A DNA stretch of 58,298 bases from Bryobacterales bacterium (GCA_025463005.1 JAOAPR010000233.1:1-58298); one strand, 5' to 3'; positions 43,499-50,832 are shown, counted from the stretch's first letter. Notes: a model not told the origin generated them from the letters alone. A program made the numbers and translations.

Positions 43499-45103
43499 AT
43501 GGATAGAAAGCTTTCTTTATCCGGAAAATTGAAACGGCTCAGCGAGCGCTTGCGCACGCCGGAATGGCGCAAGTACGGACAAGTCTTGCTGATGGGAAAA
43601 ATGCTGGGGGTCGCATTAATCTTCCTGCTGGCAATTTTTATGCATCCGGACATGATTGGGTTCGGAGTTCACGCCCAAGCCCCGGCCGACCCCGTTCTCA
43701 AGGGTAATGATATCGTCAACCCGGTCAATACAATGTGGACGCTGGTAGCGGCGTTTCTGGTTTTCGGAATGCAGGTCGGCTTCACCATGCTGGAAGCCGG
43801 ATTCTGCCGGTCGCGCGAGACCGTCAACGTACTCATGGAATGCGTGGTGGACACCTGCCTGTGCGGTCTTCTGTTTTATGCGTGGGGCTTCGCATTCATG
43901 TTTAGCCATGGCAACGGATTCATCGGCATGAACTGGTTCTTCTTGAAAGGTGCTCCGGCAACATATGAAAGCACCGGCGTCGCCTTTCTGGCGGTCTGGA
44001 TTTTCCAGTTTGCGTTCGCCGACACCTGTTCGACCATCACCTCAGGAGCGATGATCGGGCGCACGGCCTGGATCGGCGATCTGCTCTACAGCTTCATGGT
44101 GTCGGGCTTCATTTATCCGATCATCGGCCACTGGGCCTGGGGACCGGACGGCTTCCTGGCCGCCATGGGTCAACCTGGCTACTTCCTGCCTTGGGTCGGA
44201 ACCGGCTTCCACGATTTTGCCGGGTCCACCGTGGTGCATACCATCGGCGGCTTTATTGCCCTAGCGGGGGCGATCGTTCTCGGCCCGCGCCTCGGCCGCA
44301 GGTTCAAACGCGACGGAGGCGGGCCGATGATGCCCCACGACCTCACCATCGCCGCCTCGGGCGGATTGCTGCTGTGGTTCGGCTGGTACGGATTCAATCC
44401 GGGCAGCACTCTGTCCGCCATGGATTTCGTCGGCATCGGGCGAGTTGCCGCAAATACGACGCTGGCCGCCTGTGCAGCGGGATTAACGGCCATGTTCTAC
44501 GCATACATGCGAAGCAACATTTGGGACGTCAGCTTCACGGTCAACGGTTTTCTGGCGGGCCTGGTCGCGATTACGTGTCCGTGCTACTGGGTGACTCCGA
44601 CGGGTGCCATTGCGTTGGGCGGGATCGCGGGCGTGATCGTGGTCATGGGAGTCGAACTACTGGAGTACTTGCGAATTGATGATCCCATCGGCGCGGTTCC
44701 TGTGCATGGAATCTGCGGAATCTGGGGGACTCTCTCTCTTGGGTTGTTCGCTGCCGGGCAATATGGCGCGACCGGGCCAATCGCTCCGGACAATACCATG
44801 CCACTCGCCGGGCTGTTTTACGGCGGCGGTTTTACGATCCTGAAAGCTCAGGCGATCGGCAGCGCGATCATTACGCTCTCGACCTTCGCGTTCGCAATGG
44901 TGGTGATGTTGGCCATCAACGCGATGGGCCTCCTGCGCATTTCACCGGAAGGCGAGCAGCACGGTCTGGATCTGCATGAACACGGCATCTCGGCCTATCC
45001 CGAATACGTGATCGCGTCGATCGGACGGCCGGGCGGAATGCCTGCGGAACAGGCGGGCGGCTACGGAGTCGCGCCGCTCGCGGCTAGTCCAAAAACGTCG
45101 TAG
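43499..45103 (+). CDS. amt: ammonium transporter, divergent Amt (amt1)
   Basis: 534 residues from ATG 43499 with an AGAGGA ribosome-binding site. A long N-terminal extension with one hydrophobic segment (VALIFLLAIFMHPDMIGFGVHA) precedes an 11-helix Amt channel. The signature region FHDFAGSTVVHTIGG holds the conserved Asp and the first pore His, and PVHGICGIWGTL the second pore His. The usual ISGA(F/V)AER outer-gate stretch reads TSGAMIGR, so the Phe gate position and the AER residues differ from classic AmtB. The C-terminus LDLHEHGISAYPEY is like that of rhizobial/planctomycete transporters. It carries NH4+/NH3 across the inner membrane. A LysR-type DNA-binding protein gene follows 39 bases downstream. 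Confidence 0.92.
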   Translation: MDRKLSLSGKLKRLSERLRTPEWRKYGQVLLMGKMLGVALIFLLAIFMHPDMIGFGVHAQAPADPVLKGNDIVNPVNTMWTLVAAFLVFGMQVGFTMLEAGFCRSRETVNVLMECVVDTCLCGLLFYAWGFAFMFSHGNGFIGMNWFFLKGAPATYESTGVAFLAVWIFQFAFADTCSTITSGAMIGRTAWIGDLLYSFMVSGFIYPIIGHWAWGPDGFLAAMGQPGYFLPWVGTGFHDFAGSTVVHTIGGFIALAGAIVLGPRLGRRFKRDGGGPMMPHDLTIAASGGLLLWFGWYGFNPGSTLSAMDFVGIGRVAANTTLAACAAGLTAMFYAYMRSNIWDVSFTVNGFLAGLVAITCPCYWVTPTGAIALGGIAGVIVVMGVELLEYLRIDDPIGAVPVHGICGIWGTLSLGLFAAGQYGATGPIAPDNTMPLAGLFYGGGFTILKAQAIGSAIITLSTFAFAMVVMLAINAMGLLRISPEGEQHGLDLHEHGISAYPEYVIASIGRPGGMPAEQAGGYGVAPLAASPKTS

Positions 45104-45142
45104 TTTGTTCTGAATAGCCGTAACGGGTTTAACGGAACACCT

Positions 45143-45421
45143 ATGCTCGATTTGCAACACTTGGAGACGTTTTGTGTTGTGACGGATACGAACAGCTTTA
45201 CTCGCGCTGCAGCCAAACTGGGCTGTTGCCAGTCGACAGTGACCATGCACATCATGGCACTGGAACGGGAACTGGGGGCTCGACTCTTTGTGCGTGATCG
45301 TTCCTCCAAGACCGTGATTCTGACGGATGTGGGTAAACGGATTCTACAGTATGCCGGGCGGCTGTTGGCGCTGGTAAAAGAAGCGAAATCAGCCGTCCAG
45401 GAATGTGCCGTCAATGAGTGA
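45143..45421 (+). CDS. LysR-type winged-helix protein lacking the effector domain (1)
   Basis: 92 residues. MLDLQHLETFCVVTDTNSFTRAAAKLGCCQSTVTMHIMALERELG is a normal LysR winged helix-turn-helix and VGKRILQYAGRLLALVKEAKSAVQ is the linker/dimerisation helix, but translation stops there, whereas LysR regulators run to ~300 residues with a substrate-binding domain. A paralog (47665-47928) of 87 residues has the same boundaries and about 55 identical positions, so this is a maintained form and not a random fragment. It probably binds DNA as a dimer without sensing a ligand itself. It is downstream of amt1 and ends just before a strong terminator. A TGAG tetranucleotide repeat overlaps its stop codon. 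Confidence 0.85.
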   Translation: MLDLQHLETFCVVTDTNSFTRAAAKLGCCQSTVTMHIMALERELGARLFVRDRSSKTVILTDVGKRILQYAGRLLALVKEAKSAVQECAVNE

Positions 45422-45450
45422 GTGAGTGAGAAGTAAGTACTATCCTTCCG

Positions 45451-45486
45451 AGACCGCGTGCGCACATGCACGCGGTCTTTTTCTTT
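45451..45486 (+). terminator. intrinsic terminator of the amt1-lysR1 transcript
   Basis: AGACCGCGTGC (45451-45461) and GCACGCGGTCT (45468-45478) form a perfect 11-bp GC-rich stem with a 6-base loop, followed directly by TTTTTCTTT. It lies 30 bases after the LysR-type stop and separates this unit from the convergent response-regulator gene, whose stop codon it touches. Confidence 0.93.
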
Positions 45487-46120
45487 AAAGCTGGTCCTGG
45501 TACTGTTCGAGCGCGACCTTGACTAGCTGGGTGCGAGTCCGAACGTTGACCTTCTCAAACAGCAAGCGGAGAGATGCTTTAACGGCGCCTTCAGAAACCT
45601 GAAGGTGCGTTCCGATCTCCCGATTGGTCAGACCTTCGAGCACATAGCGAAGCAGCGCCCGATCGCGTTCCGTGAGCGTCGGATTACTGGCCGGACGCGT
45701 GCGGTCGATCGAGTGAATGAGCGAGGTGAGGTACTTTTCTTCCAGACAGGATTCGCCGGCGGCCACCTTGCGGATGGATTCGCAAAGAATCTGTCCAGAG
45801 TGGCGCTTGTGCAGAATGCCGTTGACTCCCGCTTGCAGCAAACGGACCGCCTCCTGGCCGCTGATCCCCGCAGTCACAACCAGGATCTGGCCCTGGTAGG
45901 ATGTCTTGCGAACCGCGTCGACCAGGCCCAAAGCCCGCTCATCTCCCAGGTCCACGTCGAGCAAAACCATGTCGACGCGCGGATTCAGCATCGCCAGCGC
46001 CTCAGCAGTTGACGAACACTGCCCTACGACTGACAGGTCGGGCTCGCGCTCGAGAGTTCGTGCCAGTCCCTCCCGGAACATTTCGTGATCGTCGACCAGC
46101 AAAAGATTGATCGTTTTCAT
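45485..46120 (-). CDS. NarL/LuxR-family response regulator
   Basis: 211 residues. The receiver domain has the acidic pocket VDDHEM and phospho-acceptor Asp55 in VLLDVDLG, with Thr in VVTAG and Lys in LHKRHSG. The C-terminal LuxR-type helix-turn-helix reads LTERDRALLRYVLEGLTNREIGTHLQVSEGAVKASLRLLFEKVNVRTRTQLV. Its start is 19 bases from the stop of the histidine-kinase gene on the same strand, so kinase and regulator form one two-component system. It lies between the two ammonium-transporter units and probably controls one or more of them; the signal is unknown. Confidence 0.95.
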   Translation of the reverse strand: MKTINLLLVDDHEMFREGLARTLEREPDLSVVGQCSSTAEALAMLNPRVDMVLLDVDLGDERALGLVDAVRKTSYQGQILVVTAGISGQEAVRLLQAGVNGILHKRHSGQILCESIRKVAAGESCLEEKYLTSLIHSIDRTRPASNPTLTERDRALLRYVLEGLTNREIGTHLQVSEGAVKASLRLLFEKVNVRTRTQLVKVALEQYQDQL

Positions 46121-46139
46121 GGGTGCTTTATGGCTCGTC

Positions 46140-47516
46140 CTAAACTGCCTCTAGTTCAATGATGAAACAAGAGCCACGCGGAACGGATTCAAACCGCAGT
46201 TCGCCGCCATAGTTCCGTACGATCGATCGAGACAAGTACAAACCCAAACCACTCCCCGCCGCACCCTTTTGGAACGGCTGAAACAGATTCTCGGGGGTTC
46301 TGATTCCGGGCCCCGAGTCGTGGAACTTCACACTAACTTTTCGCTCGTGCGAACAAATCGTTATGTCGAGCGTTCGATCCCCACCCTCCTGGACGGCGCG
46401 ATGGCTATTCTGCGCAAGGTTCAGGAACACTTGCAACAATCCATGCGGCTCGGCCCACACCGCGGGAGCATCGTCCGGGACGTGCCAGCGGACTGTTCCT
46501 TCGATTTCACGCCAGGCAGGTTCCACGATAATGCGGAGATTGTCCAATACTTCTTTCAGAGGCACTTCCTCAACAAGCTCTTGAGTCTTCGGTTGCAGCT
46601 CGAGATACGCGATCGCCTCCAGGCCGCTAACCAGCTTTTCCAAGCCGCTGAGAGATTCATCGCGTGCGAGCCCGTGCCGTCTGCGCAGATCGTCGCACAA
46701 CATCGCCATGGCTTCGCAGACGTTGCGTACTTCGTGTGCGATCGCGACGGCGGCAATCTCGTTTCCGGCCTGAAGCTGGCGGAGTCCCTGCTCTTCGCGG
46801 TCCCGCATCTCGTCCGAAGAGTCTACAACAATGGCGGCCAGCCGTTTTCCTTCCGATACGGAATAGGAAGAGAACCATATGTGGGCCAGAAAGATCTCAC
46901 CGTTTTCCCGAAAACCCTGACACTGCGTCGCGGTTCGCAGGCCGACGGATTCCTTTTTCAATCGCAGGACTTCGCCCAGGAACGGCAGATAATCGCTGAT
47001 CAGACGGCCCTGGACAGTCTTATCCAGCGGGAGCATGAACAGCCTGTTCGCCGAAGTGTTCGCAGCGAGCACTTTGCCGGCGCCGTCCACCGTAAAAATC
47101 CCGGCGGGGCTGCTTTCCGCAAGAACGCGCAATTGCTCCTCGGCGTCCTGCCGCAATGTTTGCTCAACCTGAATTTGGTTCAGATGTCGAATAGCCTGTT
47201 CGTGCTTTCGTACCAATCCTGCTACAAACAGACCAGAGAGAAAGTACGCTAACGCGGCGAAAACAAATCGGAGCGCGAGATCAGCCGGAGAGCCGGGGAC
47301 ATCGAACCAGTAGCGGAGATACGAGCATAGAACCGCGAGCGCTGCAATCTCTAAGGGGCCCAGAACGACAGCGCCCAGCATCATCGGCAAGATGTACAGA
47401 GCGGCCAGTGAAATGTTGTTGCCGCTGGCCCAGTCGACTAGCGTGGTCAGCGCGACCAGCGCCGCTGTCGAAGCCAGAATCTTGGGCTTTCCAGCTTTCA
47501 ATAGTTTGGGGATCAC
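46140..47516 (-). CDS. PAS-domain sensor histidine kinase
   Basis: 458 residues from GTG 47516. Three to four N-terminal membrane helices (residues ~15-100) lead to a coiled coil and a PAS domain (VLAESSPAGIFTVDGAGKVLAANTSANRLF ... AIVVDSSDEMRDREEQ). The phospho-acceptor is His261 in VAIAHEVRNVCEAM, a HEVRN variant common in two-component kinases of nitrogen control such as NtrB-like proteins, and the ATPase domain has LNLAQNSHRAV, DSGPGI and GSGLGLYLS. It is divergent from the second LysR-type gene with 148 bases between, so one intergenic region can drive both. It pairs with the response regulator downstream. Confidence 0.92.
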   Translation of the reverse strand: MIPKLLKAGKPKILASTAALVALTTLVDWASGNNISLAALYILPMMLGAVVLGPLEIAALAVLCSYLRYWFDVPGSPADLALRFVFAALAYFLSGLFVAGLVRKHEQAIRHLNQIQVEQTLRQDAEEQLRVLAESSPAGIFTVDGAGKVLAANTSANRLFMLPLDKTVQGRLISDYLPFLGEVLRLKKESVGLRTATQCQGFRENGEIFLAHIWFSSYSVSEGKRLAAIVVDSSDEMRDREEQGLRQLQAGNEIAAVAIAHEVRNVCEAMAMLCDDLRRRHGLARDESLSGLEKLVSGLEAIAYLELQPKTQELVEEVPLKEVLDNLRIIVEPAWREIEGTVRWHVPDDAPAVWAEPHGLLQVFLNLAQNSHRAVQEGGDRTLDITICSHERKVSVKFHDSGPGIRTPENLFQPFQKGAAGSGLGLYLSRSIVRNYGGELRFESVPRGSCFIIELEAV

Positions 47517-47595
47517 TAGCTAAAAGATAAAGCCCCGGGATCGACATGGCAAGAGTTTTGTGAGACCGAGTTCAGATCGAACCGCGAAAGGCGAG

Positions 47596-47656
47596 ACTAA
47601 CTTTCCGCCTCATTGAAAAAAGTAATTGGATTCGATAACTAGAGGCCGGGTAAACT
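47596..47656 (+). promoter_or_regulatory. lysR2 promoter with shared upstream box
   Basis: The block ACTAACTTTCCGCCTCATTG continues into GAAAAAAGTAATTGGAT, with -35-like TTGGAT (47626-47631), a 19-bp spacer and -10-like TAAACT (47651-47656). The start codon of the LysR-type gene is only nine bases after the -10 box, so the transcript would be leaderless or nearly so. The first 35 bases recur upstream of amt2 with two mismatches. Confidence 0.65.
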
Positions 47657-47664
47657 ACGGCTTC

Positions 47665-47928
47665 GTGCTTGACCTACAACATCTGGAAACTTTTAGAGTC
47701 GTCGCCAGCCTCGGCAATTTCACTCGTGCTGCGGTGGTGTTGGGCGTGTGCCAATCGACCGTCACAACCCACATTAAAGCGCTGGAGCGCGAATTAGGAG
47801 CTCCCCTTCTGAATCGCTGCAGGTTCTCGAAGGACACCGCGCTCACCGACGCTGGACGCCGCACGTATCAATACGCGGAGCGACTCTTGGGCATGGTCGA
47901 AGAGTTCAAAAATGCCGTCAAGCGATAG
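47665..47928 (+). CDS. LysR-type winged-helix protein lacking the effector domain (2)
   Basis: 87 residues from GTG 47665; the homologous start MLDLQHLETF in the first copy fixes this start, although the frame opens 13 codons earlier. The sequence FRVVASLGNFTRAAVVLGVCQSTVTTHIKALERELG is a complete LysR winged helix and TYQYAERLLGMVEEFKNAVKR the linker helix; the ligand-binding domain is absent. The adjacent repeat and promoter box make autoregulation likely. A stem TAGATAG/CTATCTA (47926-47947) covers the stop codon. It lies between the divergent histidine kinase and amt2. Confidence 0.85.
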   Translation: MLDLQHLETFRVVASLGNFTRAAVVLGVCQSTVTTHIKALERELGAPLLNRCRFSKDTALTDAGRRTYQYAERLLGMVEEFKNAVKR

Positions 47929-47962
47929 ATAGCTGTGCGCCTATCTAAAGGCTAAGGCTCCC

Positions 47963-48022
47963 ACTAACTTTCCGCCTCATTGAAAGAATTAATTGGACGC
48001 GATCTAAGTATCTCGATACACT
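47963..48022 (+). promoter_or_regulatory. amt2 promoter with shared upstream box
   Basis: CCTCATTGAAAGAATTAATT runs into -35-like TTGGAC (47993-47998), an 18-bp spacer and -10-like TACACT (48017-48022), the same spacing as at amt1. The leader to the amt2 start is about 140 bases, as at amt1. Confidence 0.65.
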
Positions 48023-48040
48023 ACGACTTCCTCAGCACAG

Positions 48041-48064
48041 GTGCCTGCCCCGTCTAGCGGGCAC
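48041..48064 (+). promoter_or_regulatory. stem-loop in the amt2 leader
   Basis: GTGCCTGC (48041-48048) can pair with GCGGGCAC (48057-48064) around an 8-base loop, with one G-U pair, early in the amt2 leader. No T tract follows, so it is not a terminator by itself. It may be part of a leader RNA or a protein-binding hairpin. Confidence 0.35.
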
Positions 48065-48165
48065 ATTGATTCCCATAGGTGGCGTTATTCAGGATGCGCG
48101 CGGCACAGCCTTCTTCGAGGCGATCGGCGCATAGGTGTGATTCGTTAATAACCAAGGAGAAAGCA

Positions 48166-49665
48166 ATGAAACAAGTGACGGCCGAGTTCCACTACAACAG
48201 AACATTTAAATTCTCTGCGAACCGAGTCGCATCGTGCCTTGTGCTGGCTCTCCTGTTCGTGGCGCTCGGGATGGCTCAAGCCCCGGCGACGAACACAGCC
48301 TCGGCGACAGATTCGACCGCAACCCAGACTCAAGCCGTGGCGCCGGCGGCCGCAATTCCACCTGATATCGCCAAGAAGCTTGACGATCTGGACAAGGCGA
48401 CGAAGAACGCCCAAATGGCGGGCGACAATTCCTGGATGCTGACCAGTTCCGCTCTGGTGCTCATGATGACGGGTCCAGGGCTGGCGCTCTTCTACGGCGG
48501 CTTGGTGCGCAAGAAGAACGTACTCGGAACGATGATGCACAGTTTCATCCTGATGGCCACGGTGTCGATTCTATGGGCGGCAGTGGGATACAGCCTGTGC
48601 TTCGCGGAGGGCTCGCCGTTTATCGGAGATTTGCGCTATGTGTTCCTTAAGGGCGTCGGCGCGGAACCGAATGCCGATTACGCCGGCACGATTCCACAAC
48701 AAACCTGGATGATTTACCAGCTAATGTTCGCGATCATCACTCCCGCGTTAATCTCGGGCGCATTCGCCGAGCGGATGAAGTTTTCCGCAATGCTGCTGTT
48801 CATGACGCTCTGGTCGTTTATCGTGTACTTCCCGATGGCGCACATGGTGTGGGGAAAAGGCGGGTTCCTGCAAGGCACATTGGGAGGCGTGATTCCCGCT
48901 TGGGACTTCGCCGGCGGCACAGTGGTCCACATTACATCCGGAGTTTCAGCTCTGGTGTGCGCGCTCTATCTCGGCAAGCGCAACGGGTATCCGCATGAGT
49001 CGATGCGGCCGCATAGCGTGGTGCTGAGCGTGATCGGTGCGTGCCTGCTGTGGGTTGGCTGGTTTGGATTCAATGCTGGAAGCGCGCTCAATGCGGGACC
49101 ACTTGCGACCAGCGCTTTCATCGTGACCCATTTCGCGACAGCGGCGGCTGTGCTGGGATGGATGTTCGCCGAATGGATGGTGGTTGGGAAACCGAGCGTC
49201 CTGGGAGCCATTTCAGGCGCGGTGGCGGGACTGGTGGCGATCACGCCAGCTTCGGGCTTTGTGAAACCGATGCCTGCCATTCTGATCGGTCTCGCGGCCG
49301 GCGTTGTCTGTTACCTGATGGTCAGCAAGGTAAAGCAGATGTTCGGTTATGACGACGCGTTGGATGCGTTTGGCGTGCATGGAATCGGCGGAACTCTGGG
49401 GGCGATCTTGACCGGCGTATTCGCGACCAAGGAAGTCAACGATCTCAGAATGGGCAAGCCCATGGGCATGGTCGACGGCGATGCGGGCCAGATCGTGAAC
49501 CAGCTGATCGCAGTCGCCATCTCCTGGGTCTTGGCGATCGTTGGAACACTCGTGATCCTCAAGATTTGCGATGTCGTATTCGGTGTAAGAGTGAACAGCC
49601 AGGACGAGATCCAGGGTCTCGACCTTGCGATGCACGGCGAAGAAGGCTACCACTTCGAGTCGTAA
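48166..49665 (+). CDS. amt: ammonium transporter AmtB-like (amt2)
   Basis: 499 residues from ATG 48166, which has an ideal AAGGAG ribosome-binding site. A signal peptide-like segment (SCLVLALLFVALGMAQ) and an Ala/Thr-rich periplasmic linker come before the 11-helix channel (NSWMLTSSALVLMMTGPGLALFYGGLVRKKNVL). ISGAFAERMKF carries the outer Phe gate, IPAWDFAGGTVVHITSG the conserved Asp and first pore His, and FGVHGIGGTLGA the second pore His. The C-terminal GLDLAMHGEEGYHFES is the cytoplasmic tail that contacts PII. The PII gene follows 11 bases downstream, the classic amtB-glnK pairing. Confidence 0.95.
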   Translation: MKQVTAEFHYNRTFKFSANRVASCLVLALLFVALGMAQAPATNTASATDSTATQTQAVAPAAAIPPDIAKKLDDLDKATKNAQMAGDNSWMLTSSALVLMMTGPGLALFYGGLVRKKNVLGTMMHSFILMATVSILWAAVGYSLCFAEGSPFIGDLRYVFLKGVGAEPNADYAGTIPQQTWMIYQLMFAIITPALISGAFAERMKFSAMLLFMTLWSFIVYFPMAHMVWGKGGFLQGTLGGVIPAWDFAGGTVVHITSGVSALVCALYLGKRNGYPHESMRPHSVVLSVIGACLLWVGWFGFNAGSALNAGPLATSAFIVTHFATAAAVLGWMFAEWMVVGKPSVLGAISGAVAGLVAITPASGFVKPMPAILIGLAAGVVCYLMVSKVKQMFGYDDALDAFGVHGIGGTLGAILTGVFATKEVNDLRMGKPMGMVDGDAGQIVNQLIAVAISWVLAIVGTLVILKICDVVFGVRVNSQDEIQGLDLAMHGEEGYHFES

Positions 49666-49676
49666 GAGATCGCACG

Positions 49677-50015
49677 ATGAAGAAAATCGAAGCTATCATC
49701 CAGCCTCAGAAGCTGGAGAGCGTGAAGGCGGCCTTGCTCGCAATCGGGGTCGATGGCATGACGGTGTCGGAGGTGCGCGGCCATGGGCGGCAGAAGGGAC
49801 ACAAGGAGGTCTATCGCGGCATGGAATACAATGTGGACCTCTTGCCGAAGCTGAAGATAGAGATCGTGATCCCGACGGCCCGGCAGGAAGAAGTCATGAG
49901 GACGCCGATGGCGGCGGCCAAGACCGGCGGGATTGGCGATGGGAAGATTTTCCTCTCGGATGTGCTGGATGCAATCCGGATTCGTAACGATGACCGGGGA
50001 GAAGCGGCACCGTAG
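49677..50015 (+). CDS. glnB: nitrogen regulatory protein PII
   Basis: 112 residues, the standard PII length. MKKIEAIIQPQKLESVKAALLAIG and the T loop GHGRQKGHKEVYRGMEYNVDLLPKLK, with the uridylylation Tyr51, are intact; the B loop TGGIGDGKIFLSDVLDAIRIR follows. PII is a trimer that senses ATP/ADP and 2-oxoglutarate and plugs AmtB when ammonium is high. Since it follows amt2 directly, it is a GlnK-type PII; glnB/glnK cannot be separated by sequence alone. A strong stem-loop follows. Confidence 0.96.
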   Translation: MKKIEAIIQPQKLESVKAALLAIGVDGMTVSEVRGHGRQKGHKEVYRGMEYNVDLLPKLKIEIVIPTARQEEVMRTPMAAAKTGGIGDGKIFLSDVLDAIRIRNDDRGEAAP

Positions 50016-50057
50016 CGTTCACATGTATAATCAATACATTCGAAAAATGTTTGGGAT

Positions 50058-50088
50058 CGGCCCGCGCAGTGCAGGCGGGCCGTTCCAC
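50058..50088 (+). terminator. stem-loop after the PII gene, candidate terminator
   Basis: CGGCCCGC (50058-50065) and GCGGGCCG (50075-50082) form a perfect 8-bp GC stem with a 9-base loop, 43 bases after the PII stop. Only two T residues follow directly, so termination may be weak or need Rho. Confidence 0.5.
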
Positions 50089-50098
50089 ATAGGTCAAC

Positions 50099-50269
50099 GT
50101 GAGCTACTTTGCCGAAGCCTTAGTCGGAGCCCAAATCGACTGCGTGCTGGTCGATTCTGAGGTCACTTACATCATGCTGAGCAATGGCACCCAGGTCACC
50201 ATCCGGGGCGTGGTTGTCGTGCAGCCGAAGCCTTCTCTCGCCTCGTCAGCGACTTCGTCGGCGCACTAG
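50099..50269 (+). CDS. small protein of unknown function
   Basis: A 56-residue frame starts at GTG 50099 with AGGT upstream. It reads SYFAEALVGAQIDCVLVDSE, then VTYIMLSNGTQVTIRGVVVV, and ends in a Pro/Ser/Ala tail. Strand-turn-strand patterning (CVLVDS, TYIMLSNGTQVTIRGVVVV) suggests a small beta protein, and the codon positions look coding. Its stop overlaps by four bases that of the stress-protein gene on the other strand. Family not recognised. Confidence 0.5.
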   Translation: MSYFAEALVGAQIDCVLVDSEVTYIMLSNGTQVTIRGVVVVQPKPSLASSATSSAH

Positions 50270-50832
50270 AGCTGCTTACGGTAGCGCGGCGCTGGTTTGT
50301 CCGCGTTCGCGTAATCGCCTTTTGCCTCGGCCGTCGATGAGATGTCTTCGGCGCCGGTGTCCTTCAGAATGCGTTTCGCCTTGTCGGTCCACTGCGAATC
50401 GTCGGCATGGACCGAAAGAAGAATATTCCCGGTCTTCACCCGGCCTTCGTAGCGTTTCGCCTCATATTCTGGAATACCTAATCCAATAAGCGCTCCAGCG
50501 ATGCCGCCAGCAGTTGCGCCGACGCCGACTCCGGTCAGCGCCCCGATAATGGGACCGGCCGCAATCAGCGGACCTACGCCCGGAATGGCAAGCGCGCCGA
50601 TCCCCGCCAGCCAGCCGAGCGTTCCGCCGATCACCGCTCCAGAGGTGGCGCCTGTCGCGATACCTTCAGGAGCCTTCGTGCCCTTCTCATGGGCGAAATC
50701 TTTAGTTCCGACGTTTTCCGGGAACAGCACCGACACGTCGGTATTTCTAAAGCCTTGAGCTTTCAGCTCGTCGACCGCATTTTCGACCTGCCGACGAGTT
50801 GTGTAGATTCCGAATACTGCCTTGTTTGCCAT
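50266..50832 (-). CDS. general-stress-type membrane-associated protein with glycine-zipper helices
   Basis: 188 residues from ATG 50832 with a GGAGCG ribosome-binding site. The N-terminal ~50 residues, KAVFGIYTTRRQVENAVDELKAQGFRNTDVSVLFPEN, look like the YflT/GSP17M general-stress fold. The centre (GIATGATSGAVIGGTLGWLAGIGALAIPGVGPLIAAGPIIGALTGVGVGATAGGIAGALIGLGIPEYEAKRYE) is two glycine-zipper hydrophobic helices, and the end has GNILLSVHADDSQWTDKAKRILKDTGAEDISS, a second alpha/beta half. Such proteins are common in soil bacteria with stress gene sets; their role is unknown. Confidence 0.75.
   Translation of the reverse strand: MANKAVFGIYTTRRQVENAVDELKAQGFRNTDVSVLFPENVGTKDFAHEKGTKAPEGIATGATSGAVIGGTLGWLAGIGALAIPGVGPLIAAGPIIGALTGVGVGATAGGIAGALIGLGIPEYEAKRYEGRVKTGNILLSVHADDSQWTDKAKRILKDTGAEDISSTAEAKGDYANADKPAPRYRKQL

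Larger units (their letters stand above)
47596..47997 (+). repeat. 35-bp direct repeat flanking the second LysR-type gene
   Basis: Copies at 47596-47630 and 47963-47997 agree at 33 of 35 positions. Each carries the CTTTCCGCCTCATTGAAA segment, an A/T-rich centre and ends in AATTGGA, and each is followed by a promoter-like -10 box. The coordinates given span both copies and the gene between them. A duplication of the regulatory region is the simplest origin, and the high conservation suggests that it is a binding site. Confidence 0.9.

Noticed and set aside
46269-47252. 327-residue frame on the plus strand
   Set aside because: Antisense of the PAS histidine kinase, which has complete kinase motifs.
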